Source: Phycisphaerales bacterium (GTDB taxonomy: Bacteria > Planctomycetota > Phycisphaerae > Phycisphaerales > UBA1924). Taken from it: a stretch of 64,000 bases of DNA. The stretch lies in assembly GCA_020427635.1 (NCBI GenBank), contig JAGQOH010000003.1, positions 43,197 through 107,196 of the forward strand, given 5' to 3'. The notes below the pieces were generated by a model that was given only the letters and a program-made list of their open reading frames with translations, had not been told where the DNA came from and ran no database searches. Shown here piece by piece: positions 16,957 to 25,051 of the stretch (positions are counted from its first letter, which is position 1; every line of letters starts with the position of its first letter). A program made the translations under genes and the position numbers.

Positions 16957-19314
16957 TTACGCCGCCTTGCTCACCTTGCCGGGTTCGTACTTCCACTCCG
17001 GCAGGGCGATGGTGACCGTGGTGCCTTGCCCGAGGGTGGACTGCACACGCAGTTCACCACCGTGCAAGTCGACGAGACGTCGTGCTCGCGCGAGCCCGAG
17101 TCCCGCCTGACGACCCGCGGGCTTCTCCGAGAAGAAGGGATCGCAGGCGTGACGGAGCGCGCGTTCGGACATGCCGACGCCGTCATCCGTCACCGTGAAC
17201 ATGAGTCGGCCATCACCCGGGGAGACAAAAGCACGAAGCTCGATGCCAGTCTTGGGGCGGGCTTCAAGTGCGTTGACGAGAAGCTCTGTGACGGCCCCAC
17301 CGATTTGACGGCGGTCGATAAAGGCGGTGGCGAGTCCATCGCCGATCACGGTGCGCACATCGGGTGGGTTGCGGTTGTTATGGGCGCGGAGCGAGGCGCT
17401 GAGGGCGGCGCGCTCCTTTGCTTCCTCGATGGAATCCAGCATCATCCGACGGACGTCAGTGCGCGCCGGCTGCGGCTTGGGCGGATCGGCGAAGAGATGC
17501 AGGCTGGTGATGAGGTCGGAGAGATGCGCCGCGGCTTGAGAGATGCCTCGGGCGCGTTCGACGTTTTCATGGTCCGCAAGGCGCGTGGCGAGCAGTTGAG
17601 CGTTGCCCGAGATTACTGTGAGCGGGTTGTTCATTTCGTGGGCAGCGCCGCTAGCCAGTTCGCCCAGACGCGCCATCGATCGCGCTTCGACCAGTGCGGA
17701 CTGTGCTTGCGCGAGTCGGCGGTTGGCGTCGGCGAGCTGTTCGCCAAGGCGCCGGGCGCCATCGTGCTGCGCAGCCGCAGCGAGCACTGAGGCCCAGGAG
17801 CCGATGAGCGCGCGTGCGCCGGGAAGTGCGAGCACACCCGCACCAGCTTCGCGCTCGTGCAGCAGCACTGCTGCTGGCCCCTGCCCATCGAGGAGTGATG
17901 TGAATCGGCAGGTCTGCGGTACGCTCGCGTCATTCAGTCGCTCACCAAGCCAGCGAACGACGTCGATGGCGTCGAAGCCCGCCGAGGCGGCGTGCGCAAT
18001 GGCGGCGAGATCCTGACCCGTTGGGGGACGTCCGATCGAGCGACTCTCAACCGGGCGCGCCGCGGAATCGAAGCGATGCACGATCCAATCAGCCCCCGGG
18101 CGGGCTTGCCACAGCATGATGAAGTAGCTGCCCCCAAGGAAGCTTGACGCACTCTTGGCCACGTCCAGGAACGCGGATGCGAGTGATGTACGCACGATGC
18201 CCGCAGCGTGGAAACCCTCGATTGCATCGAGCACTTTACGGCGCGACGCAGCTTCTGATGCGCGCGAGGACAGTTCGGCATTCAGTCGCCCAAGTTGGCG
18301 GTTTGCCTCGGCGATGGAGGACAGAAGCAGCTCCTGGTCCTTCTCGCCTTCGATGCCCAAGTGAGCAGCGCGCGTAGTGAGCCGCTCAAAGAGTTCCGTG
18401 TCGAGGCCTGCGCACCGATCGGGATTGAGGCCATGATCGCGTGCGAGGTCGACAATGGGCGTCGTTGACGGCAACGAGCCATTCCATCCGATGTGCAAAG
18501 AGCGCACGATGGCATGGGCGATCGTGACGACACCGATGAGTTGGCGGTGCGGCACGTCGGGCAGGCTCGATGCGGGCTGGTTGTGCAGCCAAATGACATC
18601 TTGCAGTGCGTGCGGAAGGCCCCAGTGCTCGGCAAGTCGTTTGCCCGCAGTGTGGTGATCGATGCCCAGCACGCGGCGCTCGACATCGGTGATGTCAATG
18701 CGATGTGCTCGGCAAAGCTCGACACAGCGTGCAAACGAGCGCGGCAACACGCGATCCAGCGCCAGTTTGCCCAGGTCATGCAGCAAACCGCATAGGAAAG
18801 CTTCCTGGGCATGCACGCCGTCGAGCACGCCTTGGTGGCGCTCCGCGATGAGTTCTGCGGCACATGCGACGGCAAGGGAGTGACGCCAGAAGCCGGTGCG
18901 ATCGAACGAGGCTTCGTCATCCGCGGAGCCCGATGAATCAGTGAGCAGGCCGTAGATCTCGACCGCGAGCATGGCGGCCCGCACTTGCTCGATGCCAAGG
19001 CGCACAACGGCGCGCTCGATGGTCGTGATCTTCGTGCGTGCGGCTCGGTCGGCGGTCTGGCACAAACGCAGCACGCGCGCGGAGAGGGCCGGATCGCCCT
19101 CAATGAGCTTTGCAATCTCCTTGAGGTCCGCCTCAGGATCCGATGACATCTGGATCACGCGCACCGCGATGGGTGACAGCGTGGGCAGATCGGTCAGGTG
19201 CGAGAGAATCATCTCGACCTGATCGGGGTCGTGCGGCTGTTGAGCAGGCATGGACGGATCGCTCGTCGTCATGTGCGGCGCCTCGTGGCCCGGATTGTGG
19301 GCCGGGTCCTTCAT
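16957..19314 (-). CDS. HDOD-domain sensor histidine kinase
   Basis: This is a 785-residue soluble kinase. An HDOD domain fills about 35-245, with LPTLSPIAVRVIQMSSDPEA at its start and an intact HD-type motif HDLGKL near 180. A weakly conserved GAF-like sensor region follows (about 360-520). Then come a coiled-coil linker, the HisKA dimerisation helix ELASGAAHEMNNPLTVISG (phospho-acceptor His near 558) and a HATPase domain with VTELLVNALEA (N box), DDGVGM (G1), HACDPFFSEKP and GLGLARARRLVDLHGG (G2). The ATG at 19312-19314 overlaps the stop of the HTH-REC gene by one base, so the two are translationally coupled. No membrane span is present, so the signal is intracellular. The REC-GAF and HTH-REC neighbours are its likely partners. 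Confidence 0.85.
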   Translation of the reverse strand: MKDPAHNPGHEAPHMTTSDPSMPAQQPHDPDQVEMILSHLTDLPTLSPIAVRVIQMSSDPEADLKEIAKLIEGDPALSARVLRLCQTADRAARTKITTIERAVVRLGIEQVRAAMLAVEIYGLLTDSSGSADDEASFDRTGFWRHSLAVACAAELIAERHQGVLDGVHAQEAFLCGLLHDLGKLALDRVLPRSFARCVELCRAHRIDITDVERRVLGIDHHTAGKRLAEHWGLPHALQDVIWLHNQPASSLPDVPHRQLIGVVTIAHAIVRSLHIGWNGSLPSTTPIVDLARDHGLNPDRCAGLDTELFERLTTRAAHLGIEGEKDQELLLSSIAEANRQLGRLNAELSSRASEAASRRKVLDAIEGFHAAGIVRTSLASAFLDVAKSASSFLGGSYFIMLWQARPGADWIVHRFDSAARPVESRSIGRPPTGQDLAAIAHAASAGFDAIDVVRWLGERLNDASVPQTCRFTSLLDGQGPAAVLLHEREAGAGVLALPGARALIGSWASVLAAAAQHDGARRLGEQLADANRRLAQAQSALVEARSMARLGELASGAAHEMNNPLTVISGNAQLLATRLADHENVERARGISQAAAHLSDLITSLHLFADPPKPQPARTDVRRMMLDSIEEAKERAALSASLRAHNNRNPPDVRTVIGDGLATAFIDRRQIGGAVTELLVNALEARPKTGIELRAFVSPGDGRLMFTVTDDGVGMSERALRHACDPFFSEKPAGRQAGLGLARARRLVDLHGGELRVQSTLGQGTTVTIALPEWKYEPGKVSKAA

Positions 19315-19958
19315 CAAGCCTCCAGCAACTCCTCGATGCGGTGCTTGAGCTCCTCGACGCGGAATGGCTTCTTGAGGAAGGCGTCCGCGCCGGAACTGAG
19401 CAGCTGCTGCGTTTCGGCTTCTCCAACAACACCAGAGACGAAAATGATGCGCGTGTTTGCCATGTCATCGCGCGCCTTCAGGCGCTGGCAGACGATGTTG
19501 CCATTGATGTCAGGCAGCATGTAGTCCAGCACGATCAGGTGTGGGCGGAAGCTCTCAGTGAGCATGCCCGCGTCGTAGCCGGTGCTTGCGGTTTGCACTT
19601 CGTAGCGGTTATCGCGCCCGAGCGCATCGACGAACAACTCAAGAATGGCATGGTCGTCATCGACAACGAGGATGCGCTTCTGGGACCCCTCGAGCATGTC
19701 GAGCGGGATCTCGTTGGCTTGCATGAAGCGGATCAATTCATCACGCGGGATGCGCCGGAAGCGCGAACCTGGCACGCGAAAGCCCTGCAGCCGTCCGGCA
19801 TCAAAACAACGGATGATCGTCTGCTGCGAGACTTTGCAGATCTCCGCGGCTTCACCGGTGGTGAAGACCTTCTTGCCAGCCCACTTGGAGGCGCTGGATT
19901 CGATCGCGGCGTTTTCGTCCGCGTGCGGGTTGTGGCTGCCATTCGACATCGACATCAT
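19314..19958 (-). CDS. Response regulator with N-terminal excisionase-type HTH and C-terminal REC
   Basis: This 214-residue protein has its domains in reverse order relative to common regulators. An excisionase/BldC-like winged HTH comes first (about 31-82: FTTGEAAEICKVSQQTIIRC, then GSRFRRIPRDELIRFM). The REC domain follows (about 93-212): ILVVDDDHAILELF (acidic pair), LIVLDYMLPD (phospho-Asp), a switch Ser in IIFVSG, and LKKPFRVEEL (Lys). It should bind DNA under control of the HDOD kinase whose start codon overlaps its stop. The ATG at 19956-19958 follows GGAGGGGGAC, a good ribosome-binding site; MSMSNG two codons in is an alternative. Confidence 0.85.
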   Translation of the reverse strand: MMSMSNGSHNPHADENAAIESSASKWAGKKVFTTGEAAEICKVSQQTIIRCFDAGRLQGFRVPGSRFRRIPRDELIRFMQANEIPLDMLEGSQKRILVVDDDHAILELFVDALGRDNRYEVQTASTGYDAGMLTESFRPHLIVLDYMLPDINGNIVCQRLKARDDMANTRIIFVSGVVGEAETQQLLSSGADAFLKKPFRVEELKHRIEELLEA

Positions 19959-20129
19959 GTCCCCCCTCCGGCCTCACAAGCCGACGGCGCACGACGCCGC
20001 GGTCGGGCGACGTCGCTCACGCCGGGTGGGCATCGGCGGGAAGGCGGGAAAGCTTCACAGTCCGCAGGGGTCGTGCAGGTGCAGGTGGCTATGGGACGCG
20101 CGCAATCGGCACGCCGTGCGCAAGCGATT

Positions 20130-21152
20130 TCACTGAGCGGACGTCAGGTTGCCTGACCGGTCCAACTCCACCAGGTACATGGTGGGCAATAGGTAGTTCT
20201 GGCCCTCGAAGACATACACCACGCCGCTAACCGTAAAGCGAAGGGCATCGCCATATTCACCAACGAGGCGCTCCATGCCTTGGAGGTTCTGGCAAGGCAT
20301 CAAAAGCAGGGGTAGGGTTGTGAGGGCATCGCCCGCAGTGTCCGCGTCGGCATCTGCGATGAGCATCCACCCAGAGCCGCCCGCCACGGTCGATGGGCGC
20401 ATGCGTCCGAGGCGCGCGCTGACCACTGTGCCCTCGCGGAGCATCGCCAAGCCGTGCGCCGCGTCATTCGAAGCGGTATCCGCGCCGCCCTCTTCGAGGA
20501 TTGCAGGCAGGGGCGTCGCAACTCCCGAGCGTTCCTCGACGTCCGCGAGTAGCTCATCAATCGAAGGGGTCGAGCGGAGACCTTGCACGCCTTCGCCAAA
20601 GGGCGAGGTGTCCTCGGCCGCAGGTGTCGGCTTCGAGCTGGACGGCTGGTGCTCGAGCGGCGCATCCTGAGATGCGGTGGTGTGGAATCGCGTGGGCAGC
20701 AAATAGTTTCGGCCCCGATAGGCGTACACCTGCCCCGAGATCTCAAAGCCAATCGGGTCGTTCGTGCTCTCGACGAGCCTGGTCATTTCCGTGAGCCGCG
20801 TCGAAGGCAGAAGCACGAGCGCCAGGCGAGAGCCGTCCGGCGCTGCCGAGAGAAAGGCCCAGCCCCCGCCGCGCAAGCGGCGCAGCACACCAACACGTTG
20901 ACTGAGCACCGCGCCCTCACGAATCAGGGCGGGCTGGGGCACGGGCGACGCGTCGCCCAATAGACCGGGCACGGCGTCTGCAGGGGCGACCTCCATAGGT
21001 GGCGCCTGTGGTTTTGCAAGCTGCTCCGCTTCAATCGCCAGCGAAGGATCCACTGTCTTTGGATCAGCCGATTGACCGCACGCGACGCCCGAGGTGGTCA
21101 CCAGCGCGAGCACGAGTGTTCTGCATGGCCATGCTGCTGTTCGTCGGGACAT
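20130..21152 (-). CDS. Exported protein with an internal duplication
   Basis: This 340-residue protein has an N-terminal export signal (MSRRTAAWPCRTLVLALV...). The cysteine in SGVACGQS could be lipidated, but the residues before it fit a lipobox poorly. Two repeats of about 80 residues (near 75-155 and 245-335) each begin REG(A/T)V(L/V)S and end in matching GxxYxxxGxNYLLPT blocks: GQVYAYRGRNYLLPT and GVVYVFEGQNYLLPT. Between them is a disordered Ser/Pro/Glu-rich linker. AGGAGG lies 6 nt before the ATG at 21150-21152 and decides the start. Function unknown; a periplasmic or outer-membrane-associated role is likely. Confidence 0.65.
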   Translation of the reverse strand: MSRRTAAWPCRTLVLALVTTSGVACGQSADPKTVDPSLAIEAEQLAKPQAPPMEVAPADAVPGLLGDASPVPQPALIREGAVLSQRVGVLRRLRGGGWAFLSAAPDGSRLALVLLPSTRLTEMTRLVESTNDPIGFEISGQVYAYRGRNYLLPTRFHTTASQDAPLEHQPSSSKPTPAAEDTSPFGEGVQGLRSTPSIDELLADVEERSGVATPLPAILEEGGADTASNDAAHGLAMLREGTVVSARLGRMRPSTVAGGSGWMLIADADADTAGDALTTLPLLLMPCQNLQGMERLVGEYGDALRFTVSGVVYVFEGQNYLLPTMYLVELDRSGNLTSAQ

Positions 21153-21328
21153 CGCTGCGCCTCCTGCGCGATAGATGCGACCAGTCCTCATCACGATAGC
21201 ACCCAAGTGGCTTCCATGTGTTATCGGCTGCCTGGGGCTGGGTGATCGTTACAACTGGCGGCGGCCCCGTTGCTCCTTCTTCCGGGGGGCCACTGCGCGG
21301 CCGACATAACAATCTGGAGATCTGATCT

Positions 21329-23452
21329 GTGGCCACCCCGGAACGAGGAGCCAATGAGACAGGCGCGGCGTGTGGCGTTGCGCGATGTGTACGGTCGCTG
21401 GAGCGCCTGTGGACGTCGGTGCGCAACTATGGCGTCGAACACGTAGCCACCCAGCGGGCTGCGGATGACGCCCGCGAAGTTTTCAATCGCGCCGCCGAGG
21501 GCGATCGACTCACGTTGCGCGTCACCCGGCATCACTTCGTCGATGGGCGCGATGCAACATTGGCGACTCCTTCGGAACTTGCTGAGCGCCTATACAACGC
21601 GGATATTGCCGCGGTCACAATTCTTGTGGATGAGCTCAAGACGTGTGATCTGACGCAACTCATTGACGCAGCGGGTTGCAGATCGCTCGATGAGGCCACC
21701 GAGCGGATTGGCACGCTCATCGCGAGCGGCTCATTGGGTTCAATCACACTCTTGCGCATGCGGTTTGACGGGCTCTGCTCCACGCCGGGTGGAGATGGCC
21801 TTGCAGTGTGGGACCAACTGGTAAGCCAAGTGCTTCACCCTGCCGCATCGACGCAGGATGCAAGACCGCTCGTGCAAGCAATCGAATCGGCGATACAACA
21901 CGGCGCGTCGGGGCTAACCGGCGTTCGCGAGATGTTGGCCCACGCCACGGCGCAAGCCCGTGAGGCGCCGGAGATCGAAGCGCCTGAATCGCTTGGGAGG
22001 CTTCGCTCGGTCATTGCGCAGTTGCAACCCGAGACCCGTTCGGCGCTACTCGCGACATCGCCTGGCGCGCAAACGCCGGAACTCGATCACTTGGCGGCGC
22101 TCATTGATGTGCTTCCATTGGAAGAGAGCATCACCTGCCTTCAACATGCCGACATCACCAATGATGCAAGTGCCGGCGTGCGCATGGTGCAGCGCATGGC
22201 CCGCGTGGCGTCAAGCTCCTCCAGTTCAATGCGAGATATTGCGGAGGTCGCAGCGCGATGGGCCACGGACGCTGAGACATCGGCCAATCCACATGCTGAT
22301 GCGCTTCGAGAGGCAGCGCGGCTGCTGCAGGTCGGTGAAGACCAAGCGTACAACCCGGCGGAATACGATCAGCGCCTGGGCGAGATTGCCTCCGCGCTCG
22401 AAACCAAGCATCAGTTGGAAGGGGCGGTTCCCGAAGATCCTGAGGCAACCTTGCAGGATCACATTGCCCTTGGGCTTGAATTGCTTCAGTCGCCGGAGGA
22501 GTGGGAGTCAGACCGAGTCGCCGTCGTGCAAGAGATGGGAGCGGTGTTTTCCGGCGAAGCGACATGGGATGAGTCGGATTTGCTGGCGCTGGTCGAGCGC
22601 ATGGCACAGATACGCATCACCGGCCAGAGCAGGGAAACACGCACTGAAGCCAACGCGCTCCTGGAGCGTGTGCTCGCCTCGCCGCAGGGCCTGGCGGCGT
22701 TTGTGCAGGCGGGGACGAAGCCCGAGGCACAGTTGCGCTTGAGCGAATTGGCATCCGCAAGCGTGCCCGCAGCCATCGACTTGCTGGCCCGCTTATCGAG
22801 GCAAGCATACGACGACCAGACGCATGCGCTGGTTCGGTCATGCATCGATCGGCTCGATTCCAACGCGATTCGAGATCGGATTGCACAGGCGATCGGGTCA
22901 GGCGGCGGCGGGCTCGAGGAACTCTTCGAGTTGCTCCCTCGCCTGCAGGAAGGCGATGTTCGCACGTTGCTTGGCAAGTGCGTGGTCCACCATGACAGTG
23001 GTGTGCGAGCCATGGCCATCGACAAGGCGCAACGCGTAGTCCGAGACGTGCCCGTCGAGTGGCTTCATGCGGGCATGCGCGATGAAGAGCCTGGCGTGCG
23101 CAGGGCGGTCGTGCGTGCGCTTGCGCAACAAGGCGATGATGCGGCGGCGGAACTTCTCACCCTGCATGTCTTGGGGGACATTGCCTCAACACGTCTGGAC
23201 GCGAAGGAGCGATGCGAAGCAACCGAGGCCATCGCAGGCCTCAGAACGGCCTCGCGTGAGCGTTGCTTGCTGGCCATCGTGGTGCGTGGTCTGGCCAGCC
23301 CACCATACATCGCTTCAGGTGCTCCGGCCCTTGCGGCATTGAGGCTGCGCAACGGTGCGAGCGGACTTCGCGCGCGCCTGGCGTTGGGACTGTGGGCAGT
23401 TAATCCAATGCGCATCGTGTTCCGACCTAAGAGACGGAAGGACGGTCGGTGA
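21329..23452 (+). CDS. HEAT-like helical repeat protein with N-terminal adaptor domain
   Basis: This 707-residue soluble protein is predicted to be mostly alpha-helical. Residues about 18-115 form a domain (RNYGVEHVATQRAADDAREV, then VTRHHFVDGRD) that is also found at the N-terminus of the following HD-GYP protein. The C-terminal third looks like HEAT repeats (DDSGVRAMAIDKAQRVVR-type units such as EEPGVRRAVVRALAQQGDDA). The long middle part is helical and unassigned. The start is GTG at 21329, with GGAG about 10 nt upstream. The stop overlaps the next gene's GTG by 4 bp, so the pair is translationally coupled. It is likely a scaffold for signalling. Confidence 0.65.
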   Translation: MATPERGANETGAACGVARCVRSLERLWTSVRNYGVEHVATQRAADDAREVFNRAAEGDRLTLRVTRHHFVDGRDATLATPSELAERLYNADIAAVTILVDELKTCDLTQLIDAAGCRSLDEATERIGTLIASGSLGSITLLRMRFDGLCSTPGGDGLAVWDQLVSQVLHPAASTQDARPLVQAIESAIQHGASGLTGVREMLAHATAQAREAPEIEAPESLGRLRSVIAQLQPETRSALLATSPGAQTPELDHLAALIDVLPLEESITCLQHADITNDASAGVRMVQRMARVASSSSSSMRDIAEVAARWATDAETSANPHADALREAARLLQVGEDQAYNPAEYDQRLGEIASALETKHQLEGAVPEDPEATLQDHIALGLELLQSPEEWESDRVAVVQEMGAVFSGEATWDESDLLALVERMAQIRITGQSRETRTEANALLERVLASPQGLAAFVQAGTKPEAQLRLSELASASVPAAIDLLARLSRQAYDDQTHALVRSCIDRLDSNAIRDRIAQAIGSGGGGLEELFELLPRLQEGDVRTLLGKCVVHHDSGVRAMAIDKAQRVVRDVPVEWLHAGMRDEEPGVRRAVVRALAQQGDDAAAELLTLHVLGDIASTRLDAKERCEATEAIAGLRTASRERCLLAIVVRGLASPPYIASGAPALAALRLRNGASGLRARLALGLWAVNPMRIVFRPKRRKDGR

Positions 23453-24570
23453 GCATGAGCGAACGTGCAACTATCGAGTCCTCTCTCGTGGCGTTGGCTG
23501 GCGTGGTCTCGTTGTTTGAGTTGTATGGCGATCGGCATGCGGCGACGTTGCGCCAGGCGGACGACGCGGCACGGTTGCTCAGCACAGTGCGTGGCGCCAG
23601 CGCGCAGGTCAGGCTGTTTCTCATGCCGGGCAAGGTCGTGTGCGACCAGACGAGCTACGTGGTGACGCTGCCGGCGTGCGAGTCCGCGATCCTGCGATTG
23701 ATCGAACTTGGCGCCACGCTCATTACTGTGCGATCGGACGTCACGATGCTCGCGGTGTTGGACGCTGTGCGCACCCTGCGTCAAGGCGTGCCCGCGGGGT
23801 CCAACCAGGCAGCGCCGTTGCAGTTTGGGCGCACGGGCGTGCGCGAGAATGCAGAGTCGTCGGCGGACAGCGGGTCTGAATCCGGCGCAGGGGTTTCCGT
23901 GGCCCAACGCGAGGCTATCGACCAAGCGTGGCGCGGGATCCAGCTGGGCGATCGCACGTGCTTGACGCCATTGCTTTCGATGGCGGGTGATATTGCGACT
24001 GCTGCGCACGCGGGCGCGGGCACCATTTTGCCCATGGCGCGATTGGCCGACTATGACGAGTACACCTTCTCGCACACTGTCAATGTTGGCTTGCTTGCGT
24101 CGGCACTTGCAACGGAAGTGGGGTTGTCGAAACAACAGGTTGAAGACATCACGGTTGCAGCGCTTTTGCATGACATTGGCAAGCTGCAAGTGCCCAAACT
24201 CATTCTGAATAAAGAGGGACCCTTGGACAAGGATGAGCGATCGCGCGTGATGCGCCACCCCGTGGATGGCGCGGCGCTCTTGTACGGGGCGCCGGGCGTG
24301 CCGCGCATGGCGGCGATCGTGGCGTTCGAACACCACATGAATCTTGACGGGACGGGCTATCCGATTCGCCGGCGCAGGTGGCGCATTTCCGCTGCAAGTG
24401 AGATCGTGCATATTGCCGACGTGTTCGACGCGCTGCGCACACATCGACCCTATCGCAAAGCGATGGAACTGGACAAGGCGCTCGGCATCATGCGCTCGGA
24501 GTCGGGTGTCGCGTTTGATCCCGAGTTGTTCAAAGTGTTCGCTGATTCGGTTGTGAAACGGGCGTCCTAG
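23449..24570 (+). CDS. HD-GYP domain protein, probable cyclic-di-GMP phosphodiesterase
   Basis: This 373-residue protein has an N-terminal adaptor domain (about 10-110, LYGDRHAATLRQADDAARLL) and a C-terminal HD-GYP domain (about 200-370). The HD-GYP signatures are intact: HTVNVGLLASALA, ALLHDIGKLQVP, an HPVDGAAL His, FEHHMNLDGTGYP, and IVHIADVFDALRTHRPYR. Family members hydrolyse c-di-GMP to pGpG or GMP, and this one keeps the metal ligands and GYP loop. The GTG at 23449 is preferred because GGAAGGA is 6 nt upstream; an ATG two codons later is also possible. The final 41 bp overlap the convergent gene at 24530-25021. The locus could control motility or secretion through c-di-GMP. Confidence 0.87.
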   Translation: MSMSERATIESSLVALAGVVSLFELYGDRHAATLRQADDAARLLSTVRGASAQVRLFLMPGKVVCDQTSYVVTLPACESAILRLIELGATLITVRSDVTMLAVLDAVRTLRQGVPAGSNQAAPLQFGRTGVRENAESSADSGSESGAGVSVAQREAIDQAWRGIQLGDRTCLTPLLSMAGDIATAAHAGAGTILPMARLADYDEYTFSHTVNVGLLASALATEVGLSKQQVEDITVAALLHDIGKLQVPKLILNKEGPLDKDERSRVMRHPVDGAALLYGAPGVPRMAAIVAFEHHMNLDGTGYPIRRRRWRISAASEIVHIADVFDALRTHRPYRKAMELDKALGIMRSESGVAFDPELFKVFADSVVKRAS

Positions 24571-25021
24571 CGAGGCGCTCGACGGGCGCAGCGCCTGACT
24601 CGTCCTGGGTCGCAATATGCTCGCGCACTTCCAGTTCGCGTTGCGCCATTGCTCGTGAGACGAGAAAGCGGCGCCCACGCACATCGAGGAGCGTCATCCC
24701 CGCGACGCGTTTCGCGCCCACGGGAAACTGGATCATCGACCATGGAATCGAAATGGGCCCGTGGAAGATGCCAAGCAAGGGCGGCAGCGAGAGGTGCAGA
24801 AAATCATCATCAATCGCGAAGTTCACGCAGCGTTTGTATTGGAAGACAGGCGAGAACGCAACGCTCCCCAAACCACGCTTGGCGCCCACGCCGGGTCGTC
24901 GCTTTGGGAATTGGTGGGAAAGTTCCCACCAGCCTGAAAACAAAGTGGCGACGAGCATGATGGGCATCCACAGCAGGATGAGGCCCGCGATCGCCACCGC
25001 GATGAGCACAAACCAGTTCAT
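24530..25021 (-). CDS. Membrane-anchored protein of unknown function
   Basis: This 163-residue protein has one long N-terminal hydrophobic segment (about 4-30, IAVAIAGLILLWMPIMLVATLF). A cytoplasmic-looking domain follows, with conserved Gly/Pro turns (LPPLLGIFHGPISIPWSMIQ). The C-terminal 14 residues are coded in the 41-bp convergent overlap with the HD-GYP gene, so its true end might be shorter. It is encoded 30 bp after the VWA gene on the same strand and probably shares its transcript. No function recognised. Confidence 0.55.
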   Translation of the reverse strand: MNWFVLIAVAIAGLILLWMPIMLVATLFSGWWELSHQFPKRRPGVGAKRGLGSVAFSPVFQYKRCVNFAIDDDFLHLSLPPLLGIFHGPISIPWSMIQFPVGAKRVAGMTLLDVRGRRFLVSRAMAQRELEVREHIATQDESGAAPVERLARTPVSQPNQRTL

Positions 25022-25051
25022 GTGTTGTGCGTCGTCCCTTCGCCTCGTTCC

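Noticed and set aside
16177..17790. Long plus-strand frame of 537 residues across the REC-GAF and kinase genes
   Set aside because: It is antisense to two well-supported genes and its product is rich in Arg, Ser and Ala without motifs, typical of high-G+C shadow frames.
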